Shown here piece after piece: positions 1-9,578 of a stretch of DNA of 64,000 bases. Source of the stretch: Bacteroidota bacterium (GTDB lineage: Bacteria; Bacteroidota; Bacteroidia; Cytophagales; Cytophagaceae); assembly GCA_023428135.1 (NCBI GenBank), contig JAEYZG010000062.1:62001-126000 (forward strand), given 5' to 3'. Position numbers and translations under genes: made by a program. The notes under the pieces were generated by a model. That model did no database searches, was not told where the DNA came from, and saw only the letters and a program-made list of their open reading frames with translations. Each line of letters begins with the position of its first letter. Within the stretch, counting starts at the first letter, position 1.

Positions 1-1
1 G

Positions 2-2188
2 TTGGTATTTGATGAGTTGCGCGGCCAGGTAAAAGAGCTGATTAAGTTAAGAAATCCTAAACAGAACATGACTGCGAAGGAGATGGAGGATGAAATAAAT
101 AATTATTTTGATAAAAAGGATCCTTATAAATTAGGTGTTTGGGCATATTACCCTTGGTCAAATAAAATTGTACATCTGCTGGATGAAGAGGAATTTGTAG
201 AAGTAAGGACCAATAGAAATTTTTATAAAATCACCCCTGAGGAAAAAGATATTCTTGCTCAGAAAAAAGTAGGAATTATTGGGCTCTCCGTAGGGCAATC
301 TGTTTCGGTGACCATGGCTATGGAAAGAAGCTTCGGTGAGATAAGGCTTGCAGACTTTGATATACTGGAACTAAGTAACTATAATAGAATAAGAACTCCA
401 CTTTCCAATCTGGGAGTCTCTAAAGCCATATCAGTTGCAAGGGAGATTGCGGAAATTGATCCCTATATTAATGTTAAGTGTTTTCCTGATGGCCTTCATG
501 AAGGAAACATGGATAGATTTTTTTGCGAAGGAGGAAACTTAGACCTTCTGATTGATGAATGTGATGGTTTTGACATAAAAATTTTAGCCAGGATTAAAGC
601 AAAAGAACTAAAAATTCCAGTGGTAATGGAAGCTAATGACAGATGCATGCTCGATGTAGAGCGTTTCGATCTTGAGCCTGACAGACCTTTCCTTCATGGA
701 CTTATTGGAGAACTAAATGTAGATACATTAAAATCCTTAAAAACCAATGAAGAAAAAATTCCATATCTCTTGGCCATGATAGGCGTGGAAACAATTTCTA
801 CCAGGTTAAAATCTTCGATGCTGGAAATACAAGAAACTATAACTACCTGGCCACAACTAGCATCTTCAGTTGCAATGGGAGGTGGCATCACTGCAGACAT
901 CTGTCGCCGGATATTTACAGAAGATTTCAAAAGCTCAGGAAGGTATTATGTAGATCTTGAGGAATTAATATGTGATGATGATAAAACTAAAGCTGCTTCA
1001 ATAGTTTCAGAACCTGAGTATAATCAACCTCTTACCAAAACAGATCTTATTGACCTAAGTAAGAACATTCAAGTCAATAATCAATCAACAACTAATGTAT
1101 CAATAGACAAGGTAAAAGAACTTGTCTCCTGTGCTATATTAGCTCCCTCAGGCGGAAATAATCAGCCATGGAAGTGGTTGTACTCAGAGAATAAGTTATA
1201 TCTGTACCTTGACCCTCCGTTCCAAAATTCGCTTCTTGACTTTGACTTTAATGCTTCCACAATATCATTGGGGGCTGCTACAGAAAATCTATTACTTAAA
1301 GCAAAGGAAATAGGATTAAATATAGAAACTCATCTTTTTCCCAATCAGGAAGATGATAAATTGGTTGCTATTTTTAATTTTATAGAAGAAAAGGATGGGA
1401 GACACCAGCAGGTTGAAAGTAGTTACGATTATCTTTCAAAATATATAACAAAGAGAAATACAAACAGAAGTTTAAAAAATACAGGTAACATCACTGCTGA
1501 AGATATAGTAGAATTAACAAAGGTAGTTGAGTCGATCCCAGGCGCAAGATTACAGACGATTTCAGAAGAGGAAAAACTAAAAAAACTCGGGATAATGATG
1601 GGTGTTGCTGACCGATTAAGAGTTACCAATTCAAAAGGCCACGCTGAATTTGTTTCCGAAATAAGATGGAGCAAAGAAGAATCTGAAGATAAAATGGATG
1701 GAATTCCGGTAAGCGCCATAGATTTCACCCCAACAGAATTGATAGGATACAGACTTGCTAAAGATTGGAAGGTAGTGGAAAATCTGATAAAGTGGAACAA
1801 AGGAAAAGGGTTTGAAAAATTATCCAGAAAAATGTCAAATGCATCCTCTGCATTTGGACTAATTACAATGCCCACAACATCCAAGCAGGATTACTTAAAT
1901 GGTGGAAGGGCACTTCAAAGACTGTGGCTTCACGCAACAAGCAGGAATATTAATATCCAACCCAATACAGCTCTGATATTCTTATTCTCCCAAATGTTCG
2001 GACAGAACAAAACATTAAATAAAAATTTACTAAGAGAACTAAATTTAATTCGGCCAGATTTCGAATCATTATTTAACCTGAATAATGCACAATGTTCAGA
2101 AATTTTTCTTTTCAGAATTTTCAAAACCGATATGACATTTGAAATTTCTAAAAGGAAGCCTATTGATAATGTTTTATATTTCAATTGA
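2..2188 (+). CDS. ThiF-like / nitroreductase fusion protein (Rv1355c-like), 5' partial
   Basis: Two enzyme-like domains are fused. The first (about residues 85-330 of the visible part) is a Rossmann fold of the ThiF/MoeB/E1 class, with the glycine loop GIIGLSVGQS at 91-100 followed by the DFD...ELSNYNR signature. The second (about 368-700) is a nitroreductase-like flavin domain opening with APSGGNNQPW at 381-390. I recognise this order from proteins annotated as the Rv1355c family. No E1-type catalytic cysteine motif is obvious, so activation of a carboxylate is possible but unproven. The reading frame is open to the window edge and its first codon is TTG, so the true start is probably upstream. 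The stop lies 5 bp before the next ATG, which points to translation with the acyltransferase gene. Confidence 0.8.
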   Translation: MVFDELRGQVKELIKLRNPKQNMTAKEMEDEINNYFDKKDPYKLGVWAYYPWSNKIVHLLDEEEFVEVRTNRNFYKITPEEKDILAQKKVGIIGLSVGQSVSVTMAMERSFGEIRLADFDILELSNYNRIRTPLSNLGVSKAISVAREIAEIDPYINVKCFPDGLHEGNMDRFFCEGGNLDLLIDECDGFDIKILARIKAKELKIPVVMEANDRCMLDVERFDLEPDRPFLHGLIGELNVDTLKSLKTNEEKIPYLLAMIGVETISTRLKSSMLEIQETITTWPQLASSVAMGGGITADICRRIFTEDFKSSGRYYVDLEELICDDDKTKAASIVSEPEYNQPLTKTDLIDLSKNIQVNNQSTTNVSIDKVKELVSCAILAPSGGNNQPWKWLYSENKLYLYLDPPFQNSLLDFDFNASTISLGAATENLLLKAKEIGLNIETHLFPNQEDDKLVAIFNFIEEKDGRHQQVESSYDYLSKYITKRNTNRSLKNTGNITAEDIVELTKVVESIPGARLQTISEEEKLKKLGIMMGVADRLRVTNSKGHAEFVSEIRWSKEESEDKMDGIPVSAIDFTPTELIGYRLAKDWKVVENLIKWNKGKGFEKLSRKMSNASSAFGLITMPTTSKQDYLNGGRALQRLWLHATSRNINIQPNTALIFLFSQMFGQNKTLNKNLLRELNLIRPDFESLFNLNNAQCSEIFLFRIFKTDMTFEISKRKPIDNVLYFN

Positions 2189-2193
2189 TAATA

Positions 2194-2880
2194 ATGTATT
2201 ATTTCAAGGCTTTTAAGGCAACGAGCAGTTTAGAAACTTGCAGAAAATTTAGAGAAGGCCATAAAAAAGTCTTATTAGATTACGGAATATCCAATATCAC
2301 CACTAATAATGATGATTGGATGTTCTATGAATCAGTTTATGGAATTACTGCAGAAGATGAACGTGGTGAAATAGTTGGTGGTATTCGAATACATGTTGCA
2401 GATGATGACCACCCTTTGCCAGTAGAAGAAGCTATTGGGGAAATGGATCCTAAGATATTTGGACTTATTAGACAATATGCAAATTCCGGCACAGGTGAAC
2501 TTTGTGGCTTATGGAACGCTAAGTCAGTTGCAGGAATAGGCATTAGTTTACTTTTGATCAGGGCAGGCATTTCTGTTGTTACTCAAATTCAACTCAATTC
2601 GCTTTTCACTATTTGCGCAGATTACACCATGCCTATGGTAAAAAAAGTAGGGTTTGAAGTTGAAGACTCTTTAGGAAATAAAGGTGAATTTATTTATCCA
2701 AATGAAAATTATATAGCCAGAGTTCTAAGAAGGATGAATGCTATTACCCTTGAAACAGCTCAGCCTGAAGACAGAGAAAGAATTTTAAACCTAAGAAATA
2801 ATCCCGTTCAGATTACTTCTGAACATGGACCCAAAGGAGATATCAGCATAAACTATAATCTCATTATTGCCAATGTTTAA
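2194..2880 (+). CDS. GNAT-fold N-acyltransferase (FeeM / acyl-homoserine-lactone-synthase-like)
   Basis: A soluble protein of 228 residues. Its layout resembles the N-acyl amino acid synthase (FeeM) and autoinducer-synthase branch of the GNAT superfamily: an N-terminal strand and helix (YYFKAFKA...CRKFRE), a GEIVGGIRIHVADDDHPLP core segment, a GELCGLWN strand and a late GFEVEDS segment. Such enzymes transfer a fatty acyl group to an amino-acid or homoserine-like acceptor; the substrate cannot be read from sequence. The frame is open from a TTG at 2185, but ATG 2194 is the better start. It begins 5 bp after the ThiF-nitroreductase stop and its 3' end overlaps the start of the sensor kinase by 8 bp. 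A generic GNAT is the main alternative. Confidence 0.6.
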   Translation: MYYFKAFKATSSLETCRKFREGHKKVLLDYGISNITTNNDDWMFYESVYGITAEDERGEIVGGIRIHVADDDHPLPVEEAIGEMDPKIFGLIRQYANSGTGELCGLWNAKSVAGIGISLLLIRAGISVVTQIQLNSLFTICADYTMPMVKKVGFEVEDSLGNKGEFIYPNENYIARVLRRMNAITLETAQPEDRERILNLRNNPVQITSEHGPKGDISINYNLIIANV

Positions 2881-5053
2881 AAGAACTTCAATATTTAAAG
2901 TTTTTATTACATTTTTAACCATACTATTTTCCCAGTTGCTTTATGCACCAAATTCTTTTGCTGCTGAATCAACTAAACCACTCATTGTAAAAAACAATGA
3001 TACTCCCTATATGTTGGGAGAATATATCTTTCTTTATAAAAGCATAAACAATACTGAAACCATTAATGATATCCTTAATGAAAATCAATTTGTAAAATCA
3101 GAAAATGAAGTACCTAACCTTGGGATTTCACCATATTCCTTCTGGCTGAAGTTTGCAGTTAAAAATGAGAGTGGCCAGGACACTCTGCTCCTATCTATAG
3201 AACAACCATACCTTGACTCCATAGAATTTTATTCTCCTGCAAATGGAAGTTATGAAGTCTTCAAAACCGGCGATAATTATGCCTTCAGCAAAAGACAATT
3301 TAAAAATCATAACTTCATCTTTAAGTTACCTGTAAAACAAAATCAGCAGGAGACCTTTTATCTAAAAATTAAAACAGGAGAGCAGCTATTATTGCCCATA
3401 AAAGTGGGTACATCTAAATCTATTTTTGAAGATAATCATACAAAGGACATTATTTTTGGGATTTATTGCGGGATCATCTTTGTGATGTTCTTTTACAATC
3501 TGTTCTTATTTTTCACGGTAAAAGATAATATTTACTTATATTATGTTATTTATATTCTATTTATTGGCTTAACTCAGGCATCAATATTAGGTTACCCGAA
3601 TCAGTACCTGTGGCCAGAGTTCCCTTATATAGGCAATCTTAGTGTTTATATATTCTCGTGCCTGGTTAGCCTTTCTGCACTTGAATTTGTAAGGGTATTT
3701 CTTTTGACAAAACAATATGTCCCTACAATTCATAATTTATCCTATCTGATTATTGCAGCCTACTTAATAGCAGCTGTACTTGCCTTCTTGAAAATATATA
3801 ACATAAGCTATTTTCTGGTATTATTCAATGCTGCAATAGTATCTGCATATATGCTGATTGTCGGATTTTTGATATTAAGGAAAGGGTATAAACCCGCTAA
3901 ATTCTTTTTACTTGGCTGGTCCTGGATGCTTGTGGGAATTATCATTTATGTTTTAAAGGACTTTCAAATACTTGGCAACAATATCTTTACAAATTATACA
4001 ATGCCTGCAGGATCAGCAATGGAGGTCATTCTTCTTAGCTTCGCCCTGGCCGACCGTATTAATACCTTAAAACAGGAAAAAGAAATTTCTCAGGCTGAAG
4101 CAATCAGAGCCATGGCAGAGAATGACAGAATTATAAGAGAACAAAATGTAATTCTGGAATCTAAAGTAGAAGAACGTACTTCGGAGCTACAACAATCCAA
4201 TCATGATCTCAACAAAGCATTGACCAACTTACAGGAAGCTCAATCACAACTCGTTGATGCTGAAAAAATGGCTTCTCTCGGTCAGCTAACTGCCGGTATT
4301 GCACATGAGATTAATAACCCAATCAATTTTGTGAGCTCAAGTATAAATCCACTTAAAAGAGATATACAGGGATTAATGCAGATTCTTGAAGAATATGAAA
4401 AACTTCATAAGGAGGAACCTCAGAATGCTAATCTCATACAGATTGAAAGATTAAAAGAAGACCTTGAATATGATTACCTGAAAGAGGAAATCGATTTGAT
4501 GCTTAACGGAATTGCAGAAGGCGCCACGAGAACTGCTGAGATTGTTAAAAGTCTGAGAAACTTCTCCCGACTTGACGAGGACGCTTTAAAACCCTCAGAT
4601 ATAAATCAAGGTATCGACTCTACCTTAGTGCTCCTAAACAGCAGTATAGATGGGAAAGTAAAGATCTCCAAATGTTACAATGATATTCCCGCTATTGAAT
4701 GCTTCCCGGGAAAGATCAATCAGGTTTTTATGAATATTCTTACCAACTCTATCCAGGCAGTAAAAGCAAAAAACATTACCAACGGGGAAATAATAATTTC
4801 AACCTTTGAAAAAGATGAATTAGTAGGTGTTTCTATAAAAGACAATGGAATCGGAATGTCAGAAAAAACCAAGATGAAAATCTTTGAACCTTTTTTTACG
4901 ACAAAAGATGTAGGCGAAGGTACAGGCTTAGGGCTATCCATCGTTTATACCATTATTGAGAGTCATAAAGGAAAAATTGAAGTACATTCCGAAGAAGGTG
5001 TTGGAACTGAATTTATCTTGTACCTTCCCAAAAATCTCGAATCTTTAAAATAG
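2873..5053 (+). CDS. 7TM-DISM sensor histidine kinase
   Basis: A membrane sensor kinase of 726 residues. From the N-terminus: a signal peptide (about 1-31), a periplasmic 7TMR-DISMED2-type beta domain (about 35-170), seven hydrophobic segments (about 190-395), a coiled coil (400-460), the dimerisation/phosphoacceptor region GIAHEINNP with His478, and a catalytic ATPase domain with N box (NILTNSIQAV), DNGIGM and GTGLGLS motifs. DISM extracellular domains are thought to bind carbohydrate or other small ligands. ATG 2873 was chosen over TTG 2867; it overlaps the acyltransferase stop by 8 bp, so the three genes are probably co-expressed. No receiver domain is attached; the receiver-kinase 260 bp downstream is a plausible partner. 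Confidence 0.88.
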   Translation: MFKRTSIFKVFITFLTILFSQLLYAPNSFAAESTKPLIVKNNDTPYMLGEYIFLYKSINNTETINDILNENQFVKSENEVPNLGISPYSFWLKFAVKNESGQDTLLLSIEQPYLDSIEFYSPANGSYEVFKTGDNYAFSKRQFKNHNFIFKLPVKQNQQETFYLKIKTGEQLLLPIKVGTSKSIFEDNHTKDIIFGIYCGIIFVMFFYNLFLFFTVKDNIYLYYVIYILFIGLTQASILGYPNQYLWPEFPYIGNLSVYIFSCLVSLSALEFVRVFLLTKQYVPTIHNLSYLIIAAYLIAAVLAFLKIYNISYFLVLFNAAIVSAYMLIVGFLILRKGYKPAKFFLLGWSWMLVGIIIYVLKDFQILGNNIFTNYTMPAGSAMEVILLSFALADRINTLKQEKEISQAEAIRAMAENDRIIREQNVILESKVEERTSELQQSNHDLNKALTNLQEAQSQLVDAEKMASLGQLTAGIAHEINNPINFVSSSINPLKRDIQGLMQILEEYEKLHKEEPQNANLIQIERLKEDLEYDYLKEEIDLMLNGIAEGATRTAEIVKSLRNFSRLDEDALKPSDINQGIDSTLVLLNSSIDGKVKISKCYNDIPAIECFPGKINQVFMNILTNSIQAVKAKNITNGEIIISTFEKDELVGVSIKDNGIGMSEKTKMKIFEPFFTTKDVGEGTGLGLSIVYTIIESHKGKIEVHSEEGVGTEFILYLPKNLESLK

Positions 5054-5313
5054 ACTGTTAATGGTTTATGCTTTTGAAACGAGAAACCTTATTAAAAGAT
5101 TTTCAGTATAAATGCTCGTTCATATTGTGGGGCGTGGGTCCTGGAAGCAGAACAGTATTTATTACTTAGTAACAATACTATATTTTTTTGGTACTTTTCA
5201 TATTTTTAAAGGGAAGAAAATATAAGTAATCCGGGAATCAAGTATTTGGTACAAATTTTATATTATATTTACAAAAAACAAAACACTTTGAAATAGATAA
5301 TTTTCAACGCTTT

Positions 5314-6417
5314 ATGGAAGACAAAATCAGGGTTTTGTATGTTGATGACGATGAATACAACTTGAGAGTGTTCAAAGCCTCTTTTCGATTTGATTATCAA
5401 ATTTTTCTCGCTAAATCAGCAAAAGAAGGACTGGAAATTCTTAAGGAAAATGAAATTCACGTGATCATTGCTGACCAGAAAATGCCTGAAGTGACCGGTG
5501 TTCAGTTTTTCGAATCCCTTATCAGCCAATATCCCGAAACCATTAGAATATTACTTACAGGATATAGCGACATTGAATCAGTTATTGATGCCATTAACAA
5601 GGGTAAAATTTTCTATTATATCAAAAAGCCCTGGAATGAAAGTGACATTAAACTGGCTATTGAAAAAGCAGGAGAAATATACCTTACCAAAAAACTTCTA
5701 AAAAAAAGAACAGAAGATCTTCAGAAAGCCAATGAAGAACTAACAAGATTTGTATATAGTGCTTCACATGAGCTTAAGGCTCCTTTAATGACTATTATCG
5801 GCGTTTTGAAAGTGGCTGATATGGATCAGAACAGAGCAGACGATATGTATCTGAATATGATCGAAAAGTCTGTAAAAAATCTGGATCTTTTTGTAAGGAA
5901 CATTGTCAACTATTATAAAAATTCCAGAATAGAAGAAACACTTTCTGAGATCAATTTTGACCAGATTCTGGATGAAAATATTAAAAGCTTTGATGGCTTA
6001 AATGGAATTAATTTCGCAATTGATATTGTCAACCTCTCGCCTTTTAAAAGTGATGATTTCAGGATTAAGGTAATACTTAACAATATTTTATCTAATGCGA
6101 TCAAATATCAGAAGAAAGACAACCCTGAAAAGAGGATAGAAATCAAGATACATACATCTCCTGAAAAAGCAGAAATATCCATCTCTGATAATGGGATTGG
6201 CATTCAGGAAAAACATCTTCCAAGTATCTTTAAAATGTTTTTCAGGGGTACGCATTATAGCGATGGGTCAGGTATTGGATTATACATTGCCAAAGAAGCT
6301 ATTGATAAGCTAAATGGTTCCATCCAGGTTGAGTCTGAAGAAGGAAAATTCACCAGATTTCTGATAGAAATTCCTAACAGTTTTGTAACATCCCCTCAGG
6401 CTGCTGCTTTAAGATAG
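5314..6417 (+). CDS. Response-regulator receiver / histidine kinase hybrid
   Basis: A cytoplasmic protein of 367 residues with an N-terminal receiver (about 5-120) and a C-terminal kinase core. The receiver shows the acidic pocket D11-D13, phosphoacceptor Asp54 in the ADQKMPEVTG motif typical of RpfG/HDOD-like receivers, and the lysine in YYIKKPW. The kinase has SASHELKAP with His152, an N box (NNILSNAIKY), DNGIGI and GSGIGLY. There is no membrane segment, so input comes through phosphorylation of the receiver, perhaps by the DISM kinase upstream. The preceding 260 bp hold no gene. The last 22 bp overlap the 3' end of the oppositely oriented PAS kinase. Confidence 0.88.
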   Translation: MEDKIRVLYVDDDEYNLRVFKASFRFDYQIFLAKSAKEGLEILKENEIHVIIADQKMPEVTGVQFFESLISQYPETIRILLTGYSDIESVIDAINKGKIFYYIKKPWNESDIKLAIEKAGEIYLTKKLLKKRTEDLQKANEELTRFVYSASHELKAPLMTIIGVLKVADMDQNRADDMYLNMIEKSVKNLDLFVRNIVNYYKNSRIEETLSEINFDQILDENIKSFDGLNGINFAIDIVNLSPFKSDDFRIKVILNNILSNAIKYQKKDNPEKRIEIKIHTSPEKAEISISDNGIGIQEKHLPSIFKMFFRGTHYSDGSGIGLYIAKEAIDKLNGSIQVESEEGKFTRFLIEIPNSFVTSPQAAALR

Positions 6418-8579
6418 ACTTTAAATGTGGTTCCTTTATCAGGAACTGATTCTACTTCAATTTTCCCCCCATTTTTATCTACTATTCTTTTCACCAGGTA
6501 CAATCCTATTCCGCTTCCATCGACATGAAAATGTAATCTTTTGAACATTGAAAAAATATTATTTTTCAGGCTTTGGTCAAATCCGATTCCATTATCACTC
6601 ACTTCAAAATATACATAGTCATTCTCGCAACCTGTCTTTATCATTACACTTGGCGTTCTGAAAGGAGACCTGTATTTAATAGCATTGGAAAGTAAGTTAT
6701 ATAATATACTTTTTAGATTCGTGCGGGAAAACCGAATATTGGGACAACTTGAGAAATCTGTGATTACTTCTGCATTGCAGGAAGAAATCATTTCTTTTAT
6801 ATTTTGCTTGATTTCATCAACGACCTGATCTATTTCAACTATCGACTGATCATCAGAAGAGGCGTCACTTATTTTTGCGATGTCTGTAAGACCTTGCAAT
6901 GTATCTTTAAAGTTACCGATCGACCTATGTACTAAATCCATTATCATAGGGGTAGCTTGGCTGTTCCCGGCTTTAAGCTCAGCATCAAGGGTAAAAATCA
7001 AACCTTCAATGTTTGACATAGGAGCTTTTAGATCGTGAGAAGCGCTATAGACAAAATTGTCTAGGTCATCGTTAATTCGCAACAATTCCTCATTTCGCTG
7101 CTTTAATGCTTCTTCTGCTTTCTCCCTTTCTATTACCTCCTTTTGAAGCTCTTCATTTAATACTGATAGCTGAAATGTTCTCTCCTCTACCCTCTCCTCC
7201 AATTCATTATTGATCACAATTAATGCTTCTTCAGCTTTTTTAAGCTCTTCATTCTTTTCTGACAAAGCTTGATTCTTTGCCCTTATTTCCTCTTCTATTC
7301 TTCTTCGCTCAGATATATCCAAAATAATTCCTTTAATCTTGAAAGGACGGTTGTGAATCGAAATGACCTTCCCCTTAATAAATAAGAACTGATCTTTATC
7401 TTTAATTCTTATCTCGGTTGAAAATGGCTTATTTCCATCAACAGATTCTTTAATAAGAACTTCTAATATTTCACAATCTTCAGGATTGATAAGGCTTTTA
7501 AAATTTGTAAATGTTAGATCTCCTGTATTATCCAGGTTAAATAATTTCAAAATCTCGTCAGAACATTTTAACTTATTGGATTTTATGTTCCATTCCCAAA
7601 TCCCTAACCTGGCTATATCCTGCACTTCCTTTAATTCAGCAAAGCTACTTTTCAATCTATCTTCGAGAACCTTTCGCTCTGAAATATCATTGACAATGCA
7701 AATACCGCCTGTTATCTTCTTTTCTTCATGTTTGAGAGGAATCAGGACTGCATCGAAAAAACCTTTTTTGCCATTGCGATTCAAATCTTCAAGATTTATA
7801 ATAACGCCTTCCAGTACATTCCTAAAGAACACTTCTTCACCTGAAAATTTGTATTCTGGGAACAAATCAAAAAGGTGACGTCCTATCACATCTTCTTTCT
7901 TGAGGTTATTATGCTCTTCTAACAATCTGTTCCAGGCAGTAATCCTGAAATTTCTGTCAAAAGAAAGTACTCCGAAATTTACATTATTGATCAGGGTCTC
8001 TTTAAATCTCCTTTCTCTGGCAACAACCTTCACAGCTTTTTCTTTTTCCCTTATCTCTCTTATCAGAAGCTCATTGGAAATTTGTAATTCTTCATTCTTC
8101 TTCCTGATTATATCATTATGAATTTCTGAAGAAAGTTTTAAAATAAGGTCCTCGATATGCAGATGATAGTTATTCAATTCCTGTACAATGGAAAGCGCCC
8201 TACTTACATCATTAGTAAATTCTGGTAAGAACTGAATTAAAACATCTTTTCGAATTCCAAACCCGATAAGTAAGTCTGAAGGTTGAACTGAATATTTATT
8301 TACCTCATAAGGCAACGCTCCATGCTTCCATTGATCGGTAAGTTGCATTAGTTCCTCCAAGCACCTGTCGGCAATAGCATCATTTAAAAATAATATCAAT
8401 CTGTCTTTAAAAAATGTCATCAACACTTTTTCAGGAAGATCCCGAAACAGCGTGAGCAAAGGCATATCAAGTGATTTTATATTATTAAAATAGCTTACAC
8501 AAATTTTCTCCAAAACATTGCTTAAACAAAACTCAGCAAACTCCTTAAAATGATTAAATATAAAACTTGTAGTTTTCAT
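6396..8579 (-). CDS. PAS-domain sensor histidine kinase
   Basis: A soluble kinase of 727 residues. The first 150 residues are helical and resemble the N-terminal sensor part of RsbR-type proteins, without a motif I can name. A coiled coil follows, then PAS 1 (about 190-300), PAS 2 (about 318-425, ending GIILDISERR), a long coiled coil (430-510), and the kinase core with SASHDLKAP at His515, N box YNLLSNAIKY, DNGIGF and GSGIGLY. No membrane segment is visible, so it senses a cytoplasmic signal. The frame is open from a TTG at 8600, but ATG 8579 is more likely. It ends tail to tail with the receiver-kinase, the two coding regions sharing 22 bp. Confidence 0.85.
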   Translation of the reverse strand: MKTTSFIFNHFKEFAEFCLSNVLEKICVSYFNNIKSLDMPLLTLFRDLPEKVLMTFFKDRLILFLNDAIADRCLEELMQLTDQWKHGALPYEVNKYSVQPSDLLIGFGIRKDVLIQFLPEFTNDVSRALSIVQELNNYHLHIEDLILKLSSEIHNDIIRKKNEELQISNELLIREIREKEKAVKVVARERRFKETLINNVNFGVLSFDRNFRITAWNRLLEEHNNLKKEDVIGRHLFDLFPEYKFSGEEVFFRNVLEGVIINLEDLNRNGKKGFFDAVLIPLKHEEKKITGGICIVNDISERKVLEDRLKSSFAELKEVQDIARLGIWEWNIKSNKLKCSDEILKLFNLDNTGDLTFTNFKSLINPEDCEILEVLIKESVDGNKPFSTEIRIKDKDQFLFIKGKVISIHNRPFKIKGIILDISERRRIEEEIRAKNQALSEKNEELKKAEEALIVINNELEERVEERTFQLSVLNEELQKEVIEREKAEEALKQRNEELLRINDDLDNFVYSASHDLKAPMSNIEGLIFTLDAELKAGNSQATPMIMDLVHRSIGNFKDTLQGLTDIAKISDASSDDQSIVEIDQVVDEIKQNIKEMISSCNAEVITDFSSCPNIRFSRTNLKSILYNLLSNAIKYRSPFRTPSVMIKTGCENDYVYFEVSDNGIGFDQSLKNNIFSMFKRLHFHVDGSGIGLYLVKRIVDKNGGKIEVESVPDKGTTFKVYLKAAA

Positions 8580-8724
8580 CCTTTTGATATTGCCTATCAA
8601 AAGGAAAAACAGGGTATACTTGGAATTGTTTGTTATTACAATAATCGATTATAGAATTATTATTAAGGAATACTTTTTTCTATAATCTCTCTGAACAAAA
8701 AATCTATAAAATAATCTCCTACTT

Positions 8725-8760
8725 AATGAGGACTCTAAACAAATAATTAGAATCCTCATT
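8725..8760 (-). terminator. Stem-loop downstream of the MbnP-like gene
   Basis: A 14-base arm at 8725-8738 pairs with 8747-8760 around an 8-base loop. The single imperfect pair is a G-U wobble when read on the minus strand, which fits use as minus-strand RNA. It begins 7 bp after the MbnP-like stop. No clear U-tract follows, so it may end or stabilise the transcript rather than act as a classical intrinsic terminator. Confidence 0.5.
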
Positions 8761-8767
8761 ATTAGGT

Positions 8768-9571
8768 TTATTCAATAACGTCAGAAGATACTAACTCCAA
8801 TGTATTGGAAATATTGGCCCTTAAAATGTCTGCGTAATACCCTCCGTGAACATTAGAAGAAGCCTGGCTTGCGAGAGAATAATAAGAGCCATCCCCATTT
8901 ACCAGCAGTTTCTGAAAATCAAACTTCAGGACAATTCTTGTGGTTTTTCCTTTTTCAATAATAAAAGGAGTCTGAGAGCTAAGTACATTTCCGAAAGAAA
9001 ATGGCATTATCCTTTTGTCATCTCCTATAGCAAGGTGAAACTTGTTCGCGTATACATCCGAACCATTTCCTTCAGCCAGGAAAAATATATATCCTGTATT
9101 CCAGCTCCAGTACATATCGGTTTGGGCAAGGTTCAGCGGAGACTGAGCAATAGTAGGATCTGCATGATTTACCTCCCTTGGTAAGCCTATATTAAAACGT
9201 AATCCTTTATAATTGCCTGGTTTTACATTAAACTGTAGCTTCTCGCTATTGGGCAATGAAGTAAAATCTACAAGAAATATTGAGTTTCCAGAATTGTCTT
9301 TTCCTGGCTCTTCGGAAGAGTTCCCTGAAGCTAAACCGATATCTGAAACAAAAAACTTCAATTTAGTAAGCCTGAATTGCTCTCCAGCTCCACTTGTATA
9401 AAGTGTATCCATCAACAAGTCCTCGCTCCCTGCTACAGGCATAAAAACAAGTTCTACATTGCCATAATCCTGATCTGCGGAAGCAGGAACTACTGCTTTA
9501 TCTTTTTTGCAGGCGACAAGTAATAAAACCAAAAATAATCCGAAAGCTAATTTTTTCACAGTAGTATACAT
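8768..9571 (-). CDS. MbnP-like copper-associated lipoprotein
   Basis: A predicted lipoprotein of 267 residues with a lipobox cysteine at about 21 (LLLVACKK). The mature part matches the MbnP family: early strand GNVELVFMPVAG, LTKLKFFVSDIGL, GNYKGLRFNIGLP, then a tryptophan-rich DMYWSWNTGYIFF segment. In characterised MbnP proteins a tryptophan is converted to kynurenine by the di-haem partner MbnH and this enables copper binding; here the WSW tryptophans are candidates by analogy only. Its start lies 7 bp after the cytochrome gene's stop, so the two are an operon. An ATG at 9592 is also possible but would overlap the upstream gene; 9571 leaves a normal lipoprotein signal. Confidence 0.75.
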   Translation of the reverse strand: MYTTVKKLAFGLFLVLLLVACKKDKAVVPASADQDYGNVELVFMPVAGSEDLLMDTLYTSGAGEQFRLTKLKFFVSDIGLASGNSSEEPGKDNSGNSIFLVDFTSLPNSEKLQFNVKPGNYKGLRFNIGLPREVNHADPTIAQSPLNLAQTDMYWSWNTGYIFFLAEGNGSDVYANKFHLAIGDDKRIMPFSFGNVLSSQTPFIIEKGKTTRIVLKFDFQKLLVNGDGSYYSLASQASSNVHGGYYADILRANISNTLELVSSDVIE

Positions 9572-9578
9572 TTGTTTA

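Noticed and set aside
2..5053. ThiF-like protein as part of an antiphage E1/E2 or CBASS-type system
   Set aside because: No E2, JAB, CD-NTase or effector gene is adjacent; the partners are an acyltransferase and a sensor kinase.
5112..5225. A 37-codon frame with a hydrophobic stretch between the DISM kinase and the receiver-kinase
   Set aside because: It is short, has no recognisable signal or family, and lies in DNA that looks like an ordinary intergenic region.
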